DNA from: a bacterium | Lineage (GTDB): Bacteria; Pseudomonadota; Alphaproteobacteria; Rhizobiales; Xanthobacteraceae | DNA: 8,560 nucleotides | Assembly: GCA_029946075.1 (NCBI GenBank) | Contig: JAQSDT010000036.1 | Span: 1-8,560, forward strand | Direction: 5' to 3' | In this document: in pieces, positions 1 through 6,402 of the stretch | How positions within the stretch are numbered: the stretch's first letter is position 1 | How the letters are laid out: the number at the start of each line of letters is the position of its first letter | Notes under the pieces: model-generated | Told to the model about the DNA's origin: nothing | The model's database searches: none | What the model saw: the letters and a program-made list of their open reading frames with translations, nothing else | Made by a program: the position numbers and the translations under genes

Positions 1-1513
1 GATCGGTCGGCTTGTGCGCGTTCAGCAGGAAATCGTTCGCCATCATGATGGCGGAAAGGACGTTGTTGAAGTCGTGCGCGATGCCGCCGGCGAGTTGGCC
101 GACCATGTCCATCTTCTGCGACTGGTTGATCTGGTTTTCCAGCGTGCGCCGCTCGGTCGTCTCCAGCATGTAGACGATGGCAGCTTCCGTATCGCGCTCG
201 TGCTCTTCCACCGCGGTGACGAAGAACTGCCCCCAGCGCTCCTTGGCGCCGTCGAGCATGGCTTCCACCGGCGCGATGTCGCCCTGCCCCTCGGCGGCCT
301 GGTTGATCGCGGCGATCAACAGCCCGCGGTCGCGGGCGTTGACCGCCCGGAAGATCGACTTGTTGGCCGCACCGTCGGCGCTGAGGCTCTGCGCCAGCTT
401 GGCGAAACGCGCATTGGCGCGCACCACGGCGCCGCCGCGGTCCACGGTCGCAATCGCCATCGGCGTATGGTCGAAGAATCGCATGAAGCGGATTTCGGCG
501 GCGCGTTCCGGATCGGAATGCTCGTCGCGGGTGCGGCTGATGACCAGCGTCCGCGAGGCGCCCGGCACGCCGTCGGCGCCGAAGGCGAGCTTGTGATAGA
601 GCCGCACCGGCATGGTCTTGCCGCCGCGCATGCGCAGGTCGATGTCGAACACTTCGGTTTTGACTTCGCCCGGCACCGCCACGATCGAGGTCAGCAGCGA
701 CGCGCCGTCGCCGGAGACGATGTCGGTGAGCTTGAGGCCGCCGGAGCCGATCTCCGCCAGATCGTGATCGAGCCAGTTCGCCAGCGTGGCGTTGACATAC
801 ATGATCTCGCCGGCCGGACTGACCGAGAAGAAACCGCACGGCGCGTGATCGAGATATTCGATCGCGTGCTGCAGTTCCTTGAACACGTCTTCCTGACGTT
901 CGCGGTCGCGCGTGATGTCGGCGATCGACCACACGGCATATTTCGCCTCGCGCTTGCTCTGGCCGAGCGGGCGAACCCGCATCCGCAGCCAGCGCCCCTG
1001 CGCGCCGTCCTGTCCCGCGATACGAACCTCTTCCTGCTGCCGCTTGCCTTCGCGCGCGGCCTTGAGCAGGCGGAACACCGCCTCGGAGACATCGGGATTG
1101 CCGATGAAGACGCGCTCGACCGGCCGCACGTCCTGCGCACTGGTCGCCCCCGTCAGCGTCAGGTAGGCGGCGTTGGAATAGACGACATGGCCCTTGGAAT
1201 CGGTGACCGCCAGACCGTCATAGGCGTGGTCGGCGATGCGGCCCATCACCGGGTCGTCGGCGGTGCGATCGGAAAACCGGATGATCCCGGCGGCAAAGGC
1301 GAACAGGTTGAACAGGCCGACCATGGCCAGCAGCGCCAGCACGCCGAGAATATAGGGCTGCGCCTGGGCGCGGCCGATGGTCATCATCGCCACCGCCACG
1401 GCGACAATACCGGCGGCGACCAGCAGCACCAGCAGGATGCTGCCACCACGCCGCGCCGGTTCGTGGGCCACGAGAGAGTCAGGGGGCAGATGGCTGTCGG
1501 TTTCGGCGGTCAT
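1..1513 (-). CDS. cckA: Cell-cycle hybrid sensor histidine kinase CckA, N-terminal part (C-terminus beyond left edge)
   Basis: The reading frame runs from an ATG at 1513 off the left edge, giving 504 codons. Two membrane segments (about residues 24-45 and 53-78) are followed by three PAS-like sensor modules (about 88-203, 213-328 and 340-455) and then a HisKA dimerisation segment. The H-box reads GQLAGGIAHDFNN, with the phospho-acceptor at His480; this wording is typical of CckA. The ATPase domain and receiver domain expected in the family lie outside the window. CckA is a bifunctional kinase/phosphatase at the inner membrane that feeds ChpT and then CtrA and CpdR, controlling cell cycle and motility. 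It lies 158 bp downstream of flhB on the same strand. The start has no good Shine-Dalgarno sequence: a small hairpin and an 11-codon leader frame lie just upstream. Family assignment is strong; orthology rather than paralogy is inferred from the H-box and the flagellar context. Confidence 0.9.
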   Translation of the reverse strand, partial: MTAETDSHLPPDSLVAHEPARRGGSILLVLLVAAGIVAVAVAMMTIGRAQAQPYILGVLALLAMVGLFNLFAFAAGIIRFSDRTADDPVMGRIADHAYDGLAVTDSKGHVVYSNAAYLTLTGATSAQDVRPVERVFIGNPDVSEAVFRLLKAAREGKRQQEEVRIAGQDGAQGRWLRMRVRPLGQSKREAKYAVWSIADITRDRERQEDVFKELQHAIEYLDHAPCGFFSVSPAGEIMYVNATLANWLDHDLAEIGSGGLKLTDIVSGDGASLLTSIVAVPGEVKTEVFDIDLRMRGGKTMPVRLYHKLAFGADGVPGASRTLVISRTRDEHSDPERAAEIRFMRFFDHTPMAIATVDRGGAVVRANARFAKLAQSLSADGAANKSIFRAVNARDRGLLIAAINQAAEGQGDIAPVEAMLDGAKERWGQFFVTAVEEHERDTEAAIVYMLETTERRTLENQINQSQKMDMVGQLAGGIAHDFNNVLSAIMMANDFLLNAHKPTD

Positions 1514-1545
1514 TGGCTCATTTGAAAGGCGCAGCCCTTCGGCAT
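1510..1545 (-). other. Possible 11-codon leader frame and hairpin before cckA
   Basis: On the minus strand an ATG at 1545 opens a frame encoding MPKGCAFQMSQ. Its TGA (1512-1510) overlaps the cckA start codon as ATGA, the usual arrangement for translational coupling. Inside it, 1540-1524 forms a hairpin (7-bp stem with one G-U pair, 3-base loop) ending 10 bases before the cckA ATG. The leader has no clear ribosome binding site, so its translation is uncertain. The rest of the 158-bp flhB-cckA gap shows two GANTC (CcrM-type) methylation sites, at 1555-1559 and 1590-1594, and no convincing terminator. Confidence 0.25.
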
Positions 1546-1671
1546 GGAAGTGACGATTCGGTTCGGCCGGCACCCTCTCCTGAGTGCCTGAATCGGCCCT
1601 GCAAGCGCAAGACCATCAGGCGGCTATTTGACAGGTTGAGGGCATTTCAAGGCAATTTCTGGCCGTTTCCT

Positions 1672-2745
1672 CTAGTTTCGCCGTCCGGCGAGGTTGCGCT
1701 TGAGCCCCATGACGTAGCCGATGATCTCGGCGACCGCCGCGTAGTGCTCGACCGGAATCTCCTCGTCGATATCGACGGTGGCATAGAGCGCGCGCGCCAG
1801 CGGCACGTTCTCGACGATCGGAATGTCGTGTTTCTTCGCGACCTCCCTGATCTTGAACGCGATGTTGTCGACACCCTTGGCGACGCAGATCGGCGCCGAC
1901 ATGCCCTGCTCGTAGGACAGCGCGATCGAATAGTGGGTCGGGTTGGTGATGATCACGCTGGCCTTGGGGACCGCGGCCATCATCCGCTTCTTCGCCCGCT
2001 GCAGGCGCAACTGCCGGATCCGGCCCTTGATGTGGGGGTCGCCTTCGGACTGCTTGAACTCGTCCTTGATCTCCTGCAGCGACATCTTCTGCCGCTCGTA
2101 CCATTGCCGGTACTGGAAGAAATAGTCGGCGATCGCGACCGCCGCCAGCATCGCCACGACGGCACCCATCAGATGCAGCGTCAGACTGGTGCTGACGCCG
2201 AGGATAGCGGAGGGATCGAAGCGCAGAAACGATTCCAGCCGATGCCGCTCCGGCCACAGCACCGCCACCATGACGGCGCCGAGCGCGACCAGCTTGAAGA
2301 CGCCCTTGCCGAAATTCGCCGCCGCCTGCTTGCCGAAGATGCGCTTCAGCCCGGCGGCCGGCGACACCTTGTTGAATTTCGGCTTCAGCGACTCGCCGGA
2401 CCACACCAGGCGATGCTGGATCATGTTGCCGGCGATGGCCGCCAGCGCCAGCATCAGCAGCGGCACGCCGACCGCGCCGAGCACGGCGTAGCTGAGGCTG
2501 TGTCCGAGCGCGAGCAGCGCCTTGCCGTCGGTATGGATCTGGCCGGCATTGGCGATCAAATTGCGCATCGGCGCCAGGATGCCGCTGCCGATCGAGCCGG
2601 AGAATGACGAGAGCACCAAGGTGCCGCCGGCGATCACGAACCAGGTGTTGACCTCCTGGCTCTTGGCAACGTCGCCTTTTGCGTGAGCGTCATCGAGACG
2701 CTTTTGTGTAGGGTCTTCTGTTTTGTCGTCTGAATCTTCTGCCAT
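1672..2745 (-). CDS. flhB: Flagellar type III export switch protein FlhB
   Basis: This 357-residue protein has the full FlhB layout. The hydrophilic N-terminus carries EDPTQKRLDDAHAKGDVAKS, matching the family's T-x-KR-x-x-A-R/K-x-x-G-x-V-x-x-S signature. Hydrophobic segments lie near residues 33-55, 83-109, 148-165 and 185-208. A charged linker follows (about 215-258), then the cytoplasmic domain with the autocleavage motif NPTH at residues 268-271. In the family, FlhB sits in the inner membrane on the FliPQR gate, and cleavage between Asn and Pro switches export from rod/hook to filament substrates; all key residues are present. The start at 2745 is supported by AAGGGG at 2751-2756, five bases upstream. 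It lies 10 bp after fliR, so it is almost certainly in the same transcript. The C-terminal tail is short, with no fusion or truncation. Confidence 0.97.
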   Translation of the reverse strand: MAEDSDDKTEDPTQKRLDDAHAKGDVAKSQEVNTWFVIAGGTLVLSSFSGSIGSGILAPMRNLIANAGQIHTDGKALLALGHSLSYAVLGAVGVPLLMLALAAIAGNMIQHRLVWSGESLKPKFNKVSPAAGLKRIFGKQAAANFGKGVFKLVALGAVMVAVLWPERHRLESFLRFDPSAILGVSTSLTLHLMGAVVAMLAAVAIADYFFQYRQWYERQKMSLQEIKDEFKQSEGDPHIKGRIRQLRLQRAKKRMMAAVPKASVIITNPTHYSIALSYEQGMSAPICVAKGVDNIAFKIREVAKKHDIPIVENVPLARALYATVDIDEEIPVEHYAAVAEIIGYVMGLKRNLAGRRN

Positions 2746-2755
2746 CAGAACCCCT

Positions 2756-3526
2756 TCACTTGAGCGGCGTCAGATCGTGCATCACGCCGGTGAAGTAGTT
2801 GAGATAGGTCCCCATCATGGCGGACAGGACCATGGCGAAAATCAGAAAGCCGATCATGATCGAGAGCGGCACGCCGACGAAGTAGACCTGCATCGCCGGC
2901 ATCAGCCGCGCCAGCACGCCAAGACCGATGTTGAAGACGATGCCGAACACCAGAAACGGCGCCGAGAGCTGCATGCCGATCTTGAAGGCGGCCGCGAACG
3001 CCCGCGTCGCCAGGGCCGCGACGTCGCCGCTCGGCATCATCTCGCCGGGCGAAAAGATCCGGTAGCTCTCGTTCAGCGCCGCGATCACCAGATAATGGCT
3101 GTCGGTAGCGAACAGCAGCGTCATGCCCAGAATGGAGAGGAAATTGCCGATCAGGACGCCCTGCTGCCCCTGCGTCGGATCGACCGCCGTGACGAAGCCG
3201 AGCCCGAGTTGCTGCGCGATCACCGAGCCTGCGACCGCCAGCGCCGACAGCGTGACGCGCGCGGTGGCGCCGAGCACGATGCCGATGACGATCTCGTGCA
3301 GCATCAGGACGCCGAGCGCGTTCATCGAGTTGAGGTCGACCTGGTAGGCCGAGCGGTGCAGCGGCAGGATGATGAGCGTCAGCAGCAGCGCGATCGCCAG
3401 CTTGATGCGCACGGGAATGTTGGTCTCGCCGAATCCCGGCAGCAGCATCACCATCGCACCCACGCGGGCAAATACCAGCATGAAGGCGGCGGCCAGCGCC
3501 GGCAGCAGGGATATGTCGATGCGCAT
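2756..3526 (-). CDS. fliR: Flagellar export gate protein FliR
   Basis: The product is 256 residues, the usual FliR length, and is hydrophobic throughout with about six membrane segments. Family landmarks are an N-terminal segment with FARVGAMVMLLPGFGE followed by NIPVRIKLAIAL (about residues 19-47), a central QQLGLGFVTAVDPTQGQQ region (about 105-122), and a C-terminal stretch ending in MHDLTPLK. FliR occurs as one copy with five FliP and four FliQ in the export gate at the base of the flagellum. The start at 3526 lies 14 bp downstream of the fliQ stop, with no strong Shine-Dalgarno, which fits coupling to fliQ. An out-of-frame ATG at 3530 opens only an arginine- and alanine-rich shadow frame. 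No truncation or frameshift is seen. Confidence 0.96.
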   Translation of the reverse strand: MRIDISLLPALAAAFMLVFARVGAMVMLLPGFGETNIPVRIKLAIALLLTLIILPLHRSAYQVDLNSMNALGVLMLHEIVIGIVLGATARVTLSALAVAGSVIAQQLGLGFVTAVDPTQGQQGVLIGNFLSILGMTLLFATDSHYLVIAALNESYRIFSPGEMMPSGDVAALATRAFAAAFKIGMQLSAPFLVFGIVFNIGLGVLARLMPAMQVYFVGVPLSIMIGFLIFAMVLSAMMGTYLNYFTGVMHDLTPLK

Positions 3527-3540
3527 TCATTTACAATGCA

Positions 3541-3804
3541 TCAGCCGCCGATGATTCGCGACGATATCCGCATCATGTGGCCGTGCATCGAATCCGCCAT
3601 GAACGGCAGCGCCAGCAATAGCGTGACGAAGATCGCGAGTATCTTCGGCACGAAGATCAGGGTCTGTTCCTGGATCTGCGTCAGCGCCTGGAACAGCGAC
3701 ACCACGACACCGACCACGAGGCCGATCACCATCAAGGGCGAGGACACGATCACGATCGTCCAGATCGCATCGCGCGCGACGTCGAGGGTTTCAGCACCGG
3801 TCAT
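3541..3804 (-). CDS. fliQ: Flagellar export gate protein FliQ
   Basis: This 87-residue protein has two long hydrophobic helices (about residues 15-40 and 50-70) joined by QALTQIQEQTLIFVPKI, the most conserved FliQ segment. Length and topology match the family exactly. FliQ packs around FliP and FliR in the inner-membrane gate through which rod, hook and filament subunits leave the cell. A good ribosome binding site, AGGAAA at 3815-3810, sits five bases before the ATG at 3804. It precedes fliR by 14 bp. Upstream it is separated from fliE by a 112-bp gap filled by a palindromic repeat, so transcription from flgB must read through that element or fliQ needs its own promoter. Confidence 0.96.
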   Translation of the reverse strand: MTGAETLDVARDAIWTIVIVSSPLMVIGLVVGVVVSLFQALTQIQEQTLIFVPKILAIFVTLLLALPFMADSMHGHMMRISSRIIGG

Positions 3805-3822
3805 TTGAATTTCCTGTCTACC

Positions 3823-3910
3823 TCGTCATTGCGAGGAGCACTTGCGACGAAGCAATCCATTCTTTCTTTTCGCGGCGCCATGGATTGCTTCGCTGCGCTC
3901 GCAATGACGA
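3823..3910. repeat. Palindromic intergenic repeat between fliE and fliQ
   Basis: This 88-bp element is an imperfect palindrome with two perfect pairs of arms. The outer 13-bp arm TCGTCATTGCGAG at 3823-3835 is matched by its complement at 3898-3910. The inner 13-bp arm CGAAGCAATCCAT at 3848-3860 is matched at 3880-3892. The centre is a T-rich spacer (3861-3879), and 12 and 5 unpaired bases separate the arms on the two sides. Elements with these arm sequences are, from general knowledge, frequent between genes in Bradyrhizobium-like genomes and behave like REP/MITE sequences with no coding capacity. It fills nearly all of the fliE-fliQ gap, ending 6 bp from the fliE stop. In RNA it would form a long stem that could slow polymerase or protect the upstream transcript. 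No second copy is present in the window. Confidence 0.8.
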
Positions 3911-3916
3911 TAGACG

Positions 3917-4228
3917 TCAGATCGGCATCTTCATGATGTCTTCGTAGGACTGGATCACGCGGTCGCGCACCGAGACCAGCGTCGAGACCGCGACGTCGGT
4001 TTCCGCCACCGCCGTCACCACATCCATGACGTTGGCCTTGCCCGAAGTCATCGCGACGGTCTGCGCGTCGGATTTCTTGCCGGCCTCCATCACGCTGCCG
4101 ACGGCGTCCTTGAGCAGGGCGCCGAACGACGGGCCGCCGGTGGACTGGCTGCCCTTCTCGGCGCCGCCGGTCTCCATCATGCGCGAAAGCGCGGCGTAGG
4201 CATTTGCTGCAACGGTCGGTGAAGCCAT
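3917..4228 (-). CDS. fliE: Flagellar hook-basal body junction protein FliE
   Basis: The protein is 103 residues, the usual FliE size. It has a flexible N-terminus (PTVAANAYAAL), a glycine/serine-rich segment (about residues 21-33), then FGALLKDAVGSVMEAGKKSD. The conserved C-terminal helix follows, with DVVTAVAETDVAVSTLVSVR and a closing IQSYEDIMKMPI. FliE joins the MS ring and export gate to the proximal rod and is one of the first exported proteins. The ATG at 4228 lies 16 bp after flgC, with AGGA about ten bases upstream. It is the third gene of the flgB-flgC-fliE group; the palindromic repeat begins immediately after its stop. Confidence 0.95.
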   Translation of the reverse strand: MASPTVAANAYAALSRMMETGGAEKGSQSTGGPSFGALLKDAVGSVMEAGKKSDAQTVAMTSGKANVMDVVTAVAETDVAVSTLVSVRDRVIQSYEDIMKMPI

Positions 4229-4244
4229 TTTCTATGGTTCCTGT

Positions 4245-4670
4245 TCAGGCCTTGAGGATGTCGAGCGTGCGCTGGATCATGCGGCGGGTCGCGCTGATGA
4301 TGTTGAGGTTGGCCTCGTAGGACCGCTGCGCCTCTTTCATGTCGGACATTTCGACCAGCGAATTGACGTTGGGATATTTGACGTTGCCGCTGGCATCCGC
4401 CGACGGATTGCTCGGCTCGTATTTGACGCGGAACGCGGTCTGGTCGGTGCGAATCTTGCCGAGCGTCACCACCCGCGCGTCCAGCGTGCGATCGAGTGCG
4501 GAGGAGAAGGTCGGCACCTTGCGGCGATAGGGATCGCCGCCCGCGGTCGGCGAGGTCGAGTCGGCGTTGGCGATGTTTTCCGAGATCACCCGCATCCGTC
4601 CCGCCTGCGCCCGCAGGCCGGAGGTTGCGATGCTCATCGAGCGGGCGAAGTCGCTTCCGTCGTCTGCCAT
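4245..4670 (-). CDS. flgC: Flagellar proximal rod protein FlgC
   Basis: This 141-residue rod protein carries the N-terminal rod signature SGLRAQAGRMRVISENIANADS (about residues 17-38). Its C-terminal rod/hook helix contains NSLVEMSDMKEAQRSYEANL and then ATRRMIQRTLDILKA. Both ends form coiled helices in the assembled rod, and the middle (about 45-95) is the variable domain. FlgC is exported by the FlhB/FliPQR apparatus encoded just downstream and assembles with FlgB and FlgF into the proximal rod in the periplasm. The start at 4670 is supported by AGGAGA eight bases upstream. It follows flgB by 25 bp and precedes fliE by 16 bp. Nothing is missing or unusual. Confidence 0.97.
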   Translation of the reverse strand: MADDGSDFARSMSIATSGLRAQAGRMRVISENIANADSTSPTAGGDPYRRKVPTFSSALDRTLDARVVTLGKIRTDQTAFRVKYEPSNPSADASGNVKYPNVNSLVEMSDMKEAQRSYEANLNIISATRRMIQRTLDILKA

Positions 4671-4695
4671 GATCCGGTTCTCCTATCGCTGCGGT

Positions 4696-5109
4696 TCAGC
4701 GCTTGCCGATGGCGGTTTTGAGCAGGCCCAGACTGCGGGTGTAGAGCGAGGTGGCAGCGGCGTAGTCCATCTGGTTGGCGGCGACCTTCATCATCTGGTC
4801 TTCCAGGTTGACGGCGTTGCCGGCCGGCTTGGTCAGAAAGCCGCTCTTGCCGCCGTCGCCGCGAAAGCTCTGTCCGGCGGCGGAGACGGCCATATGGGAC
4901 GAAGAGGTGCGCGCCATCGCCAGCGAGCCCATGGTGCCGCCGACCACGCTGGAGCCGCCCTTGTCGAATTTCGGTTCGACGAGATCGTTCGGCCGGTAGT
5001 TCGGGGTGTTGGCGTTGGAGACGTTCTCTGCGAGCACGCGCTGGCGTTCCTGGTGCCACTGCATCTTGGTGCGCAGCGCCGACAGCATCGGAAGGTCGTT
5101 GATGGCCAT
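4696..5109 (-). CDS. flgB: Flagellar proximal rod protein FlgB
   Basis: The protein is 137 residues long with the family's N-terminal signature QRVLAENVSNANTPNYRPND (about residues 23-42). Its C-terminal rod helix contains NLEDQMMKVAANQMDYAAA followed by LYTRSLGLLKTAIGK. The glycine/serine-rich middle (about 50-92) is the usual variable part. FlgB is a proximal rod subunit placed next to FliE. It is the first gene of the minus-strand block: its ATG at 5109 has GGGGAG (5124-5119) nine bases upstream and a CtrA-type box at 5176-5190. That placement makes it the likely start of the flgB-flgC-fliE transcript, perhaps extending through flhB. Confidence 0.96.
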   Translation of the reverse strand: MAINDLPMLSALRTKMQWHQERQRVLAENVSNANTPNYRPNDLVEPKFDKGGSSVVGGTMGSLAMARTSSSHMAVSAAGQSFRGDGGKSGFLTKPAGNAVNLEDQMMKVAANQMDYAAATSLYTRSLGLLKTAIGKR

Positions 5110-5511
5110 CGCGAGCGGCTCCCCGTTAACCTCTGGCAGTCGCCGCGAGGTAGGCAGAATTTGCCCGGTGTATGGTTAACAGTCGGTTAAAATTCCGCGT
5201 TCCGCAGCGAATGCCCGCCGGTGGCAGCAAAAACAGCGCATTTTCGCCACGAAACCTGCGTTAACCAGCAAATGCCAATGCCGTCGCAGCAGCCAGAAGG
5301 CGTTTTGGATCAAGCGATTCTTGGTCTATTAATTGAACGGTAGGCGTCGTTTGCCGTGGGGAATTAAGATTTAAGGCTGATCTCGGGCGTGATTCGCCGT
5401 ATGCGGATCGCTTCGGGGCAGGATCCGGGCAAGGCCGGATCGTGTCCGAACAGGTGGACCAGGACCGCAACTGTCGTACGCAAGATGCGGCCCATGGCCG
5501 GGGACTAAAGC
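5110..5511. promoter_or_regulatory. Divergent flgB / fliO control region
   Basis: This 402-bp gap lies between divergent operons and contains no convincing gene. It has seven TTAA tetramers (5126, 5176, 5187, 5261, 5329, 5364 and 5371), far more than the GC-rich surroundings. Besides the N7-spaced pair, single extended half-sites occur at 5126 (TTAACC) and 5261 (TTAACCAG). A sigma-70-like candidate for fliO is TTGGAT (5305-5310), 16 bp, TATTAA (5327-5332), which would give a leader of roughly 170 bases. That leader holds a 7-bp hairpin (5422-5428 with 5435-5441). Two GANTC sites lie at 5316-5320 and 5391-5395. The promoter call is tentative; the TTAA enrichment is directly visible. Confidence 0.55.
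5176..5190. promoter_or_regulatory. Candidate CtrA binding site (TTAA-N7-TTAA) upstream of flgB
   Basis: Two TTAA half-sites at 5176-5179 and 5187-5190 are separated by exactly seven bases, the classical full CtrA box. Read on the minus strand, one half extends to a perfect TTAACCAT and the other reads TTAACCGA. The box lies 66 bp upstream of the flgB ATG, about right for activation. CtrA is the response regulator at the end of the phosphorelay headed by CckA, whose gene lies at the other end of this block. Binding is inferred from the motif only. Confidence 0.7.
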
Positions 5512-6402
5512 ATGCAGACACTGACATTCCTCTTCGCATTCATCGCCGTACTGGCGCTGATTGGCGTGGCCGCATGGCTGGTTCGGCGCTTCGCCACCAA
5601 CCGTCTCGGCGCCAACACCAACCGCGGACGGATGCCGCGGCTGGCCGTGATCGACGCCGCCGCGGTGGATGGCCGCCGCCGCCTGGTGCTGGTCCGGCGC
5701 GACAATGTCGAACATCTCCTGATGATCGGCGGTCCGAGCGACATCGTGGTCGAACCGAATATCGTACGTGCGATCCCGGGCCGTGAGCAGATGGCGCCCC
5801 GGCCGGCCGTCGCCGGCGAGCAGCCACCGCGCATCGCGCCGCTGCCGGATGCCAATTGGAGCGACGACGGCCGCGAAGCCGCCTTCGAGCACCACGCCGA
5901 ACCGCAGATGCCCGAGCCGCCGCCGCGCCCGTCGCGTCCCTCCTTTGCCGAGGAAGTCCGCCGCCCGGCCCCGCCGCCGATGGCCGAGCGCCGCGAGCCC
6001 CTGACCGGCTTCACGCCGGATTCGCTAGGTGGCCGTCCCGAGCCGGCGCCGCCGCGGCTGACCCGTACCGAACCGATGATGCCGCGCCCGCAGCGCCAGG
6101 CCGAACCGCCGAAGGCGCCGGTCGCACGCGAACCGGCACCGACCCGCGCCGCTGCGCCGCCGCCGCCTCCTCCGGCTCCCGCGCCGTCGAGCGCCGATCA
6201 GAACCTCGCCGAGATGGCGCAGCGGCTCGAAGCCGCACTGCGCCGGCCCGCCGAGCCGGTAGCACCGCCGGTTGCACCCGATGCGCCGCCCGCCCGTCCC
6301 TCCCGCAGCGAGGCCCCGATGCCTGCGCCGCAGAAGTCGGGCTTCGAAAATCTCGAAGACGAGATGGCGTCGTTGCTGGGCCGCCCGAAGACCCCTTCGT
6401 GA
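5512..6402 (+). CDS. fliO: Flagellar biosynthesis protein FliO with long proline-rich tail
   Basis: The protein is 296 residues. A single N-terminal membrane segment (about residues 4-24) is followed by a basic stretch and a small FliO-type domain (about 40-92). Its core reads AAVDGRRRLVLVRRDNVEHL, then LMIGGPSDIVVEPNIVR. In the family this domain faces the cytoplasm and helps FliP assemble into the export gate. The rest (about 95-280) is low-complexity and rich in Pro, Ala, Arg and Glu, with a run of seven prolines broken once near residue 220. The C-terminus returns to an ordered-looking GFENLEDEMASLLGRP. Classical FliO proteins are about 100-140 residues, so the tail more than doubles the length. 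The start is fixed: an in-frame TAA lies two codons upstream, and GGGGA (5500-5504) is seven bases before the ATG. Position directly before fliP supports the call. Confidence 0.88.
   Translation: MQTLTFLFAFIAVLALIGVAAWLVRRFATNRLGANTNRGRMPRLAVIDAAAVDGRRRLVLVRRDNVEHLLMIGGPSDIVVEPNIVRAIPGREQMAPRPAVAGEQPPRIAPLPDANWSDDGREAAFEHHAEPQMPEPPPRPSRPSFAEEVRRPAPPPMAERREPLTGFTPDSLGGRPEPAPPRLTRTEPMMPRPQRQAEPPKAPVAREPAPTRAAAPPPPPPAPAPSSADQNLAEMAQRLEAALRRPAEPVAPPVAPDAPPARPSRSEAPMPAPQKSGFENLEDEMASLLGRPKTPS

Noticed and set aside
14..1525. 503-residue open frame on the plus strand
   Set aside because: It is antisense to the cckA frame, which has clear PAS and H-box motifs. Its His/Arg/Asp/Gln-rich composition is the usual shadow of a GC-rich gene, with no family resemblance.
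1513..2607. 364-residue plus-strand frame opposite flhB
   Set aside because: Antisense shadow of flhB with Arg/Asp/His-rich low-complexity sequence. The minus-strand frame is unmistakable FlhB.
2745..3530. 261-residue minus-strand frame overlapping fliR
   Set aside because: Same strand but shifted frame, rich in Arg, Ala and Gly. The FliR frame carries the membrane segments and conserved motifs.
2723..3808. 361-residue plus-strand frame opposite fliR and fliQ
   Set aside because: It spans two well-defined minus-strand genes and reads as repetitive Arg/Gln/His/Asp, typical of an antisense shadow.
5110..5300. Sigma-54 promoter for flgB
   Set aside because: TGGCA-like pieces exist, but none has GG and GC at the required ten-base spacing on either strand.
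5856..6398. N-terminal extension of the FliP frame (433 residues in total)
   Set aside because: The extension overlaps fliO and is arginine/alanine-rich. FliP has a good signal peptide from the GTG at 6399 and a normal length from there.
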